Below are positions 7,642 to 13,940 of a DNA stretch of 18,297 nt, piece after piece (position 1 is the stretch's first letter; each line of letters starts with the position of its first letter). Under the pieces are notes generated by a model. It searched no databases and was not told the origin of the DNA. It saw only the letters and a list, made by a program, of their open reading frames with translations. The DNA lies in NCBI GenBank assembly GCA_030151005.1, contig JASLES010000334.1, positions 1 to 18,297 on the forward strand. Reading direction: 5' to 3'. The stretch is from Silvimonas sp. (GTDB lineage Bacteria > Pseudomonadota > Gammaproteobacteria > Burkholderiales > Chitinibacteraceae). The translations under genes and the position numbers were made by a program.

Positions 7642-9075
7642 ATGGCACAACAATTTGACGTACTGGTCATTGGCGGTGGCCCCGGTGGTTACGTGGCTGC
7701 TATCCGCGCTGCGCAACTCGGTTTCAAGACGGCCTGCGTAGACGAATTCAAGAATGCCGAAGGCAAGCAAAGCCTGGGTGGCACTTGCCTGAACGTGGGT
7801 TGTATCCCGTCCAAGGCGCTGCTTGAGTCGTCGGAAAACTGGGAACGCGTGAACCACAAGTTCGCCGCCCACGGTATTACGGTGACCGGTGCGAAGTTTG
7901 ACGTTTCCAAAATGCTGGAACGCAAGGAAGGCATCGTCGCCAAGCTGACCGGCGGGATTGGTTTCCTGTTCAAGAAGAACAAGGTCACCAGCCTGTTTGG
8001 CCACGGCAAGCTCGTCAGCCGTAACGGTGACAAGTGGCAGGTTGAGGTTGATGAATCCGGTAAGACCGAAGTGGTTGAAGCCACCCACGTTATCATTGCT
8101 ACGGGTTCGGTACCCCGTCAGTTGCCGGGTCTGCCGGTCGACAACAAGGTGGTGCTCGACAATATCGGCGCGCTGTCGATTCCGGATGTCCCCAAGAAGC
8201 TGGGTGTGATCGGCGCGGGCGTGATCGGTCTGGAAATGGGCTCGGTGTGGAAGCGTCTGGGTGCAGACGTCACCATTCTTGAAGCCGCGCCGGGTTTCTT
8301 GCTGGCTGCGGATGAAGCCGTTGCCCGCGAAGCCCAGAAGATTTTCATCAAGGAACTGGGCCTGAAGATCAACACCGGTGTGAAGATCAACAGTACCAAG
8401 GCCACTGCCAAGTCCGTCAAGGTGGAATACACCGATAACGAAGGCAAGGATCACGCTGAAACCTTCGACAAGCTGATTGTGTCGATTGGCCGCGTGCCTA
8501 ATACCTGGAATCTGGCTGAGCAAGCCGTTGGCCTGCCGCTGGATGCCCGTGGTTTCATCGAAGTCGACGATGAGTGCCGGACCAAACTGCCGAACCTGTG
8601 GGCAGTGGGTGATGTAGTGCGTGGCCCGATGCTGGCGCACAAAGCGTCGGAAGAGGGCGTGGCTGTGGCTGAGCGCATTGCCGGTCAGCACCCGCATATC
8701 GACTTCAACACTGTGCCGTGGGTGATTTACACCAGCCCGGAAATGGCCTGGGTCGGCAAGACCGAGCAACAACTGAAAGCCGAAGGCGTCGAGTACCGCA
8801 AGGGGCAGTTCCCGTTTGGCCCCAACGGCCGCGCACTGGGCCTTGGGGAGACTGCCGGTTTTGTCAAAATGCTGGCTGATGCCAAAACCGACCGCATCCT
8901 GGGCGTACACATCATTGGTCCGTTTGCCTCGGAATTGATTACCGAAGCCGTGGTCGCCATGGAATTCAACGCATCGTCTGAAGACCTGGCCCGCATTGTT
9001 CACGCGCATCCGTCGCTGTCTGAAGCTGTGCATGAAGCAGCGCTAGGCGTCGACAAGCGCGGTTTGCATTCGTAA
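7642..9075 (+). CDS. lpdA: Dihydrolipoamide dehydrogenase (E3 of 2-oxoglutarate dehydrogenase)
   Basis: A 477-residue flavoprotein that reoxidises the dihydrolipoyl arm of SucB and reduces NAD+. Seen: the FAD dinucleotide fold VIGGGPGGYVAAIRAAQLG (residues 9-27), the redox-active disulfide GGTCLNVGCIPSK (Cys49 and Cys54), the NAD-binding IGAGVIGLEMGSVW, the second FAD block NLWAVGDVVRGPMLAHKA, and the C-terminal catalytic HAHPSLSE (His456-Glu461). The frame is open further upstream to GTG 7540, but family N-termini and AGG at 7632-7634 support ATG 7642. The longer reading would translate the intergenic stem-loop. The position after sucB suggests a partner for this complex. Whether pyruvate dehydrogenase has its own E3 cannot be seen here. 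Confidence 0.98.
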   Translation: MAQQFDVLVIGGGPGGYVAAIRAAQLGFKTACVDEFKNAEGKQSLGGTCLNVGCIPSKALLESSENWERVNHKFAAHGITVTGAKFDVSKMLERKEGIVAKLTGGIGFLFKKNKVTSLFGHGKLVSRNGDKWQVEVDESGKTEVVEATHVIIATGSVPRQLPGLPVDNKVVLDNIGALSIPDVPKKLGVIGAGVIGLEMGSVWKRLGADVTILEAAPGFLLAADEAVAREAQKIFIKELGLKINTGVKINSTKATAKSVKVEYTDNEGKDHAETFDKLIVSIGRVPNTWNLAEQAVGLPLDARGFIEVDDECRTKLPNLWAVGDVVRGPMLAHKASEEGVAVAERIAGQHPHIDFNTVPWVIYTSPEMAWVGKTEQQLKAEGVEYRKGQFPFGPNGRALGLGETAGFVKMLADAKTDRILGVHIIGPFASELITEAVVAMEFNASSEDLARIVHAHPSLSEAVHEAALGVDKRGLHS

Positions 9076-9081
9076 TTGCGT

Positions 9082-9112
9082 GTGAGGCTGGCGGGATGAC
9101 CGCAAGCCTCAC
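9082..9112 (+). other. Stem-loop between lpdA and sucC
   Basis: GTGAGGCT (9082-9089) pairs with AGCCTCAC (9105-9112). After a single G-A mismatch, GCGG (9091-9094) pairs with CCGC (9100-9103) around GATGA. This makes twelve pairs in 31 bases, beginning six bases after the lpdA stop and ending before the sucC ribosome-binding site. No T run follows, so complete termination is not expected. Confidence 0.5.
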
Positions 9113-9138
9113 CCCTTACTCCTCACAAGGATTTACCC

Positions 9139-10308
9139 ATGAATCTGCATGAATACCAGGCCAAGGAACTGCTGGCCAAATACGGTCTGCCGGTACAACG
9201 CGGCATTCTGGCGGACAGCGCAGAAGCTGCTGCCGCTGCCTACGACCAGCTCGGCGGCAAGTTTGCCGTGGTGAAGGCGCAAGTCCATGCTGGCGGTCGC
9301 GGCAAGGCTGGTGGCGTGAAAGTGGTGAAGAGCCGCGAAGAAGCCGCTGAAGTCGCCAAAACCCTGATCGGTACCAACCTGGTGACTTACCAGACCGACG
9401 CTGCTGGCCAGCCGGTCCATAGCGTACTGGTGTGTGAAGACATGTACCCGGTGCAGCGCGAACTGTACCTGGGCGCCGTGGTGGATCGTGGCTCGCAACG
9501 CGTGGTGTTCATGGTTTCCACAGAAGGTGGCGTGGAAATCGAGAAGGTTGCGGAAGAAACCCCGGAAAAGATCATCAAGATTGAAGTGAACCCGCTGACT
9601 GGCATGCAGCCGTTCCAGGCACGTGATGCTGCGTTTGCCCTGGGTCTGGCTGGTGCACAGGTCAAGGCCTTCGAGAAGCTGATGTTGGGTGCATATCAAG
9701 CGTTTGTTGAGAATGACTTCGCCCTGTTTGAAGTGAACCCGCTGGCCCTGCGCGAAAATGGCGAACTGGCCTGCGTGGACGGCAAGATCAACCTGGATTC
9801 CAATGCACTGTTCCGCCACCCGGACCTGCTGGCCCAGCGCGACAAGTCGCAAGAGAACGAGCGTGAAGTGAAAGCCTCTGAGTTCGAACTGAACTACGTG
9901 GCACTGGAAGGCAATATCGGTTGTATGGTGAACGGCGCCGGTCTGGCGATGGCCACCATGGACATCATCAAGCTCAAGGGTGGCCAGCCGGCCAACTTCC
10001 TGGACGTGGGCGGCGGCGCGACCAAAGAACGCGTGATCGAAGCCTTCAAGCTGATCCTGGCCGATACCTCCGTGAAGGGCGTGCTGATCAACATCTTCGG
10101 CGGTATCGTCCGCTGCGACATGATTGCTGAAGCCATTATCGCTGCTGTGAAGGAAGTGAACGTGACCGTGCCGGTTGTGGTTCGTCTGGAAGGCAACAAC
10201 GCAGAACTGGGCGCGAAGATTCTGGATGAATCCGGTCTGAAGCTGACCTCCGCCCAAGGCCTGAACGACGCGGCAGAGAAGATCGTCGCCGCCGTTGCTG
10301 CCCTCTAA
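9139..10308 (+). CDS. sucC: Succinyl-CoA synthetase (ADP-forming) subunit beta
   Basis: A 389-residue subunit (E. coli SucC has 388) that, with SucD, converts succinyl-CoA to succinate with substrate-level phosphorylation. Seen: MNLHEYQAKELLAKYG at the N-terminus, the ATP-grasp nucleotide-binding region with VHAGGRGKAGGV (about residues 52-63), EVNPLALRENGELACVDGK, NGAGLAMATMD, and the C-terminal CoA-ligase-type domain with FLDVGGGATKERV and NIFGGIVRCD. The ATG at 9139 has AAGGA just upstream. Nucleotide preference (ADP or GDP) is not evident from the sequence alone. sucD starts 27 bases after its stop, consistent with translation of the two subunits from one message. Confidence 0.98.
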   Translation: MNLHEYQAKELLAKYGLPVQRGILADSAEAAAAAYDQLGGKFAVVKAQVHAGGRGKAGGVKVVKSREEAAEVAKTLIGTNLVTYQTDAAGQPVHSVLVCEDMYPVQRELYLGAVVDRGSQRVVFMVSTEGGVEIEKVAEETPEKIIKIEVNPLTGMQPFQARDAAFALGLAGAQVKAFEKLMLGAYQAFVENDFALFEVNPLALRENGELACVDGKINLDSNALFRHPDLLAQRDKSQENEREVKASEFELNYVALEGNIGCMVNGAGLAMATMDIIKLKGGQPANFLDVGGGATKERVIEAFKLILADTSVKGVLINIFGGIVRCDMIAEAIIAAVKEVNVTVPVVVRLEGNNAELGAKILDESGLKLTSAQGLNDAAEKIVAAVAAL

Positions 10309-10334
10309 TACCGCACGCGTAAAAGGATTCTGAA

Positions 10335-11222
10335 ATGAGCGTTCTTGTAAACAAAGATACGAAAGTGCTGGTGCAGGGTTTCACCGGCAAGAATGGTACT
10401 TTCCACGCTGAACAAGCGTTGAAGGTTGGCACTAAGGTTGTGGGTGGCGTAACGCCGGGCAAGGGTGGTTCTGAACACCTGGGCCTGCCAGTGTTCAACA
10501 CCATGAAAGATGCCGTACGCCAGACCCAGGCAGATGCCTCGGTGATCTACGTACCGGCAGCCTTTGCCAAGGATTCCATTCTGGAAGCCCTGGACAGCGG
10601 CGTGAAGCTGATCGTGTGTATCACTGAAGGTGTGCCGACCCTGGACATGCTGTACGTGAAAAAGGCTGTGGATGAAGCCGGCGTGCGCCTGATCGGCCCG
10701 AACTGCCCTGGCGTGATTACCCCGGGCGAGTGCAAGATCGGCATCATGCCGTGGCACATCCACAACCCGGGCCGCATCGGCATCGTGAGCCGTTCCGGCA
10801 CGCTGACCTATGAAGCCGTGGCGCAAACCACTGCGCTGGGTCTGGGTCAGTCCACATGTATTGGTATTGGTGGCGACCCGATCCCGGGTACCAGCCATAT
10901 CGACGCCCTCAAGCTGTTCCAGGACGATCCGGATACCGACGCCATCATCATGATCGGTGAAATTGGTGGCTCCGCAGAAGAAGAAGCGGCCGAGTTTGCC
11001 CGCCAATACGTGACCAAGCCGGTAGTGGGCTACATTGCCGGTGTGACTGCCCCCAAGGGCAAGCGCATGGGCCACGCTGGCGCCATTATTTCTGGCGGCA
11101 AGGGCACGGCTGAAGAGAAGTTCAAGGCCTTCGAGAAGGCGGGCATTGCGTATACCCGCAGCCCGGCTGAAATCGGCAAGACCATGCATGAACTGTTGAA
11201 GTCCAAGGGCATGATCAAGTGA
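10335..11222 (+). CDS. sucD: Succinyl-CoA synthetase (ADP-forming) subunit alpha
   Basis: A 295-residue subunit carrying the CoA site and the phosphorylated histidine. Seen: the CoA-binding Rossmann region QGFTGKNGTFHAEQAL near the N-terminus, GPNCPGVITPGECKIGIMP, SRSGTLTYEAV, GIGGDPIPGTS, and the active-site GHAGAIISGGKGTAEEK, in which His247 matches the phosphohistidine (His246) of E. coli SucD. A ribosome-binding AAAAGGA lies about ten bases before ATG 10335. This is the last gene of the TCA cluster, and an intrinsic terminator begins 28 bases after its stop. Confidence 0.98.
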   Translation: MSVLVNKDTKVLVQGFTGKNGTFHAEQALKVGTKVVGGVTPGKGGSEHLGLPVFNTMKDAVRQTQADASVIYVPAAFAKDSILEALDSGVKLIVCITEGVPTLDMLYVKKAVDEAGVRLIGPNCPGVITPGECKIGIMPWHIHNPGRIGIVSRSGTLTYEAVAQTTALGLGQSTCIGIGGDPIPGTSHIDALKLFQDDPDTDAIIMIGEIGGSAEEEAAEFARQYVTKPVVGYIAGVTAPKGKRMGHAGAIISGGKGTAEEKFKAFEKAGIAYTRSPAEIGKTMHELLKSKGMIK

Positions 11223-11250
11223 TTGTTGCTGGTTGATCATTGCTACAGGA

Positions 11251-11284
11251 AACAAAAAAGCCCGCGGTTGCGGGCTTTTTTGTT
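11251..11284. terminator. Bidirectional intrinsic terminator between sucD and loiP
   Basis: AACAAAAAAGCCCGC (11251-11265) and GCGGGCTTTTTTGTT (11270-11284) are a perfect 15-base inverted repeat with a GGTT loop. On the + strand the GC stem is followed by six T, ending the sdh-gltA-suc transcript. On the - strand the same structure has a T run after the stem and ends the convergent loiP transcript. Confidence 0.93.
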
Positions 11285-11297
11285 GCTGCAGACAAGG

Positions 11298-12050
11298 TCA
11301 CTTGCCCGAGGCGATACGATCCTGGATGTGCTTGGCGCGATCAGTCGAGGCCGGGTGAGAACTCATGATGCTGCTTTGCCCACCGTCCAGGCTGGCCAGT
11401 TTCTGGAAGCTGCTAACCAGCGCTTGCGGGTTATAGCCTTTGCTTTTCAGGAGATCATAAGAGTAATCATCCGCCTGGCTTTCCTGCTTCTGGGAGAACT
11501 GGGCATTCACCAGTTGCTCGCCCAGATCGGCCAGTTGCGATTTGCTCAACGCACCCACTGTGCCACCCACAGAACCGACTGCACCACGGGCAGCGCTGAC
11601 ACTGTATGCCACTTGCGCCGCTTTCTTGGTGTGGCCCAACGCCACATGGCCGATTTCATGGCCCAGCACCGCACGGACTTCGTCATCGGTCATCAGATCC
11701 ATCAGACCGCTGTACACCCGCACGCAACCGTTCGCCATCGCCCAGGCGTTGACGTCTTTGGTCTGATACACCTTGAAGTTGAGCGGGGCACCGTTGACGC
11801 TGGTGGGCAGACCTTTGCTCACCACGGCAAGACGCTTCATGTAGGTGCTATTGGCCGGGGCAAGCTGGTTCTTGCTGTCGTAATCCTGGCAGGAGGCGAC
11901 GGACAACTGCTGCACGTCGGCATCCGTCAATGTTGCGGCCTGTGCTGCGGTCATGCCGGATTGCATCAGCGCGTTGGTATCCATATTGGCGCAGCCGGCC
12001 ATAGCCAGCAAAGCCAGCACAACGGCGGGCATGTAACGACGGTGTTTCAT
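11298..12050 (-). CDS. loiP: M48-family zinc metalloprotease lipoprotein, LoiP/YggG type
   Basis: A 250-residue protein. It begins with a lipoprotein signal peptide ending in the lipobox LAMAGC, so Cys20 is the expected lipidated residue. The zinc site is HEIGH (His131, Glu132, His135) with Glu190 in QESQADDYSYDLL as the third ligand, all as in peptidase family M48. It resembles E. coli LoiP along its length: APANS.Y.KRL, VNAWAMANGC, RVYSGLMDLMTDDEV, SHPAS..RA. Two further cysteines (54, 109) sit where LoiP has them. LoiP is an outer-membrane-anchored protease linked to low osmolarity and envelope quality control; the same role here is inferred. The ATG (complement of 12048-12050) has AAGGA upstream (12059-12063). 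It converges on sucD and shares its terminator. Confidence 0.93.
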   Translation of the reverse strand: MKHRRYMPAVVLALLAMAGCANMDTNALMQSGMTAAQAATLTDADVQQLSVASCQDYDSKNQLAPANSTYMKRLAVVSKGLPTSVNGAPLNFKVYQTKDVNAWAMANGCVRVYSGLMDLMTDDEVRAVLGHEIGHVALGHTKKAAQVAYSVSAARGAVGSVGGTVGALSKSQLADLGEQLVNAQFSQKQESQADDYSYDLLKSKGYNPQALVSSFQKLASLDGGQSSIMSSHPASTDRAKHIQDRIASGK

Positions 12051-12071
12051 GTGCGGTTTCCTTGTAGAAAG

Positions 12072-12090
12072 GCCAGATACATGGTCTGGC
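12072..12090 (-). other. Short inverted repeat in the loiP leader
   Basis: GCCAGA (12072-12077) and TCTGGC (12085-12090) form a six-base dyad with a seven-base loop, just upstream of the loiP ribosome-binding site. It could be a leader hairpin or an operator half-site pair. It is short enough to be chance. Confidence 0.25.
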
Positions 12091-12516
12091 GTCTCTCATT
12101 GTTACGCGGAAAGGCAGATATTCCCATCGGGTTTTTCGCAAATAGATTTGTGAATTACCTTTCCAGCGTTCATTACCAGTAAGCAGAAGGCGGGTTAGCT
12201 GAAAAAATCAGACTTGGCGCCTGGTGATACAGAGATTAGCCACGCTACCGGCGGAGGTGGCGGTCTTGTCCAAGCGTATGGCGCGCATCATCAGATGTAG
12301 CGGCGATGCACCAATAACAGATGACAATGTCCTGCCGTTCGTCTTTGCGCCACGTTTGCGCGGCAGCAGATTGAAAAGAGGGTGATGGCGCTGATCTGGA
12401 TTGTTTCCTTACGGTATGCCGCAAATAACAAGGACAAACTCATTGTAAAACAAGGATTTTTTTGTTTTGTGCTGGTTTGTTGTCCAACAATTTCAGTCAG
12501 AACATGAAGAAATATT

Positions 12517-12533
12517 GCACCAATATGGTGAAT
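12517..12533 (+). promoter_or_regulatory. NtrC-like enhancer dyad upstream of rbsB (candidate)
   Basis: TGCACCAATATGGTGAA matches the NtrC pattern TGCACC-N5-GGTGCA at 11 of 12 defined positions and is close to the NtrC sites upstream of E. coli glnA. It lies 241 bases before the rbsB start, a distance at which an enhancer can act. No good sigma-54 promoter was found between it and rbsB, or on the loiP side, so function is uncertain. Confidence 0.35.
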
Positions 12534-12559
12534 TTTAACTGAAGAAAATGACATGCCAG

Positions 12560-12579
12560 GCACCGCTACAGTGCGGTGC
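12560..12579. promoter_or_regulatory. Inverted repeat upstream of the rbs promoter region
   Basis: GCACCGC (12560-12566) and GCGGTGC (12573-12579) are perfect seven-base arms around TACAGT. The dyad lies immediately upstream of a TTGACG that could be a -35 element. It could be an activator site or, if transcribed, a small hairpin. There is no direct evidence for either. Confidence 0.35.
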
Positions 12580-12593
12580 AAAATGAAATGCAG

Positions 12594-12624
12594 TTGACGG
12601 CGCAGGGGGAAATGGACGTAAATT
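12594..12624 (+). promoter_or_regulatory. Candidate rbs promoter
   Basis: TTGACG (12594-12599) is followed after 19 bases by TAAATT (12619-12624). A start site seven bases later would fall at the first operator (12632), which is a repressing position. The spacer is longer than ideal and the -10 match is weak, so this is a suggestion only. Confidence 0.3.
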
Positions 12625-12628
12625 GTAG

Positions 12629-12645
12629 TGCGCAAACGTTTGCTA
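12629..12645. promoter_or_regulatory. Ribose operator 1 (LacI-family palindrome, likely RbsR)
   Basis: It contains the perfect 12-base palindrome GCAAACGTTTGC (12632-12643) with the central CG typical of LacI/PurR/RbsR-type operators. It lies within the 17-base sequence TGCGCAAACGTTTGCTA, which recurs exactly at 12700. The adjacent operon encodes a LacI-family regulator (rbsR), the obvious ligand. Confidence 0.8.
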
Positions 12646-12699
12646 CATACGGTACTGCCAGTCCGTACCCGAACACACTGCGCTTCTTTTTTGTCTGTT

Positions 12700-12716
12700 T
12701 GCGCAAACGTTTGCTA
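12700..12716. promoter_or_regulatory. Ribose operator 2 (LacI-family palindrome, likely RbsR)
   Basis: A second identical copy of TGCGCAAACGTTTGCTA, with its palindrome GCAAACGTTTGC at 12703-12714. The two centres are 71 bp apart, close to a whole number of helical turns, so one repressor assembly could bind both with DNA looping. It lies 60 bases before the rbsB start. Confidence 0.8.
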
Positions 12717-12773
12717 ACGATTGAAAAACCATCAAATCACGTGCAGTTCATATCGATGATGAGGAGTCCCAGC

Positions 12774-13727
12774 ATGAAACATAATTTCCGTCGCCTGGCC
12801 GCGATGGCTGTTGCCGTTACCGTTGCAGCCGTGTTGCCGATTTCCAGCGCTTACGCTGCTGACGCTCACAAGCCCAAAGTGGCATTGGTGATGAAGTCAC
12901 TGGCCAACGAATTTTTCCTGACCATGGAAAATGGCGCCAAAGACTATCAAAAAGCCAATGCTGCCCAGTTTGATCTGATTACCAACGGCATCAAAGACGA
13001 GACCGACACCGCTAACCAGATTCGTATCGTCGAGCAGATGATCGTATCCAAGGTTGACGCCATCGTGATTGCCCCGGCCGATTCCAAGGCGCTGGTGCCG
13101 GTGATCAAGAAAGCCGTTGATGCCGGCATTATTGTCGTGAACATCGACAACAAGCTGGATAACGACGTACTGAAGTCCAAGAACCTGAACGTGCCGTTTG
13201 TTGGCCCGAATAACCGCGCTGGCGCCAAGCAAGTGGGCGACTACCTGGCCAAGAAGCTCAAGTCTGGTGATGAAGTGGGCATTCTGGAAGGTGTATCGAC
13301 CACCACCAATGCACAACAACGTACCGCAGGCTTCAAGGATGCGATGACCACTGTGGGCGCCAAGATTGACTCTGTGCAATCGGCCGAGTGGGAAATCGAC
13401 AAGGGCAACAGCGTTGCCGCCGCCATGCTGAACGAATACCCGAACATCAAGGCGCTGTTGGCTGGTAACGACAATATGGCCATTGGTGCGGTGTCTGCCG
13501 TGCGCGCAGCGGGCAAGCAAGGCAAGGTGATCGTGGTGGGTTATGACAACATCAACGCCATCAAGCCGATGCTGGCTGACGGCCGCGTGCTGGCCACTGC
13601 CGACCAGTTTGCTGCCAAGCAAGCCGTGTTCGGTATCGACGTTGCCCTGAAGGCGATCAAGGAGCACAAGAAGCAAGCCGATCTGGCGGGTGCCGTTGAA
13701 ACGCCGGTTCAACTGATCACCAAGTAA
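12774..13727 (+). CDS. rbsB: Ribose ABC transporter, periplasmic substrate-binding protein
   Basis: A 317-residue precursor. The N-terminal 30 or so residues form a Sec signal peptide (basic MKHNFRR, hydrophobic core, cleavage likely after SSAYA). The mature part is a periplasmic binding protein of the RbsB/LacI fold: VALVMKSLANEFF, GIKDETDTANQIRIVEQMI, IAPADSKALVPVIKKA, EGVSTTTNAQQRTAGF, LLAGNDNMAIGAV, VVGYDNINAIKPML. It closely resembles pseudomonad RbsB proteins. It captures ribose in the periplasm and delivers it to RbsC. ATG 12774 has GAGGAG at 12761-12766; the frame is open upstream but only this start gives a signal peptide. Ribose specificity is inferred from the whole operon, since related binding proteins take other sugars. 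Confidence 0.93.
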   Translation: MKHNFRRLAAMAVAVTVAAVLPISSAYAADAHKPKVALVMKSLANEFFLTMENGAKDYQKANAAQFDLITNGIKDETDTANQIRIVEQMIVSKVDAIVIAPADSKALVPVIKKAVDAGIIVVNIDNKLDNDVLKSKNLNVPFVGPNNRAGAKQVGDYLAKKLKSGDEVGILEGVSTTTNAQQRTAGFKDAMTTVGAKIDSVQSAEWEIDKGNSVAAAMLNEYPNIKALLAGNDNMAIGAVSAVRAAGKQGKVIVVGYDNINAIKPMLADGRVLATADQFAAKQAVFGIDVALKAIKEHKKQADLAGAVETPVQLITK

Positions 13728-13749
13728 GCGTGCGCGTCTGACAAAAATC

Positions 13750-13869
13750 TTCTGGCGGCGCTGCGCTCACCCGCGTGTTGCGCACGCCTTGCCAGAACCG
13801 CTTCGCTGATTGGTGGCACGTTGATAAGCAATACGTATTCGGGTGCGGCATCCCCATGCGCCGCGCCCG
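13750..13869 (+). other. Two strong stem-loops between rbsB and rbsA
   Basis: The first pairs TTCTGGC (13750-13756) with GCCAGAA (13791-13797), GGCG (13757-13760) with CGCC (13785-13788), and TGCGC (13762-13766) with GCGCA (13780-13784). That is 16 pairs with small bulges. The second pairs CGGGTGCGGCAT (13840-13851) with 13856-13869 around a CCCC loop, with one two-base bulge and one G-T pair. Neither has a T run after it. This placement, after the binding-protein gene, is where 3'-end-stabilising or partial-termination structures are known to raise binding protein over ATPase. Confidence 0.6.
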
Positions 13870-13940
13870 GAGCCCAAACCCGATCCGGTGCCACGGTGCT
13901 GGCAGGTCAGCAGGGTGATGGCTCATAACAGGACAAGATC

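Larger units (their letters stand above)
12051..12773. other. Intergenic control region between divergent loiP and rbsB
   Basis: These 723 bases contain no convincing gene. A 114-codon open frame on the - strand (12291-12635) starts inside an operator and resembles nothing known to me. The left part (12051-12440) must hold the loiP promoter, but no clear -35/-10 pair stands out. The right part (from about 12440) is AT-richer and carries several dyads and the two ribose operators described separately. One further perfect dyad is TTGTTG-TC-CAACAA at 12478-12491. Confidence 0.6.

Noticed and set aside
11223..12182. A 319-codon open frame on the + strand across the loiP locus
   Set aside because: It is antisense to loiP, runs through the terminator, and has low-complexity His/Gln-rich content typical of a shadow frame.
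12345..12360. A possible sigma-54 promoter (TTGCGCCACGTTTGCG)
   Set aside because: It lacks the invariant GG of the -24 element and lies upstream of, rather than downstream from, the NtrC-like site relative to rbsB.
12291..12635. A 114-codon open frame on the - strand in the loiP-rbsB gap
   Set aside because: Its start lies inside the first ribose operator, it has no evident ribosome-binding site or family resemblance, and its composition looks like translated non-coding DNA.
13830..13839. AATACGTATT palindrome in the rbsB-rbsA gap
   Set aside because: A ten-base palindrome alone is expected by chance, and nothing around it supports an operator.
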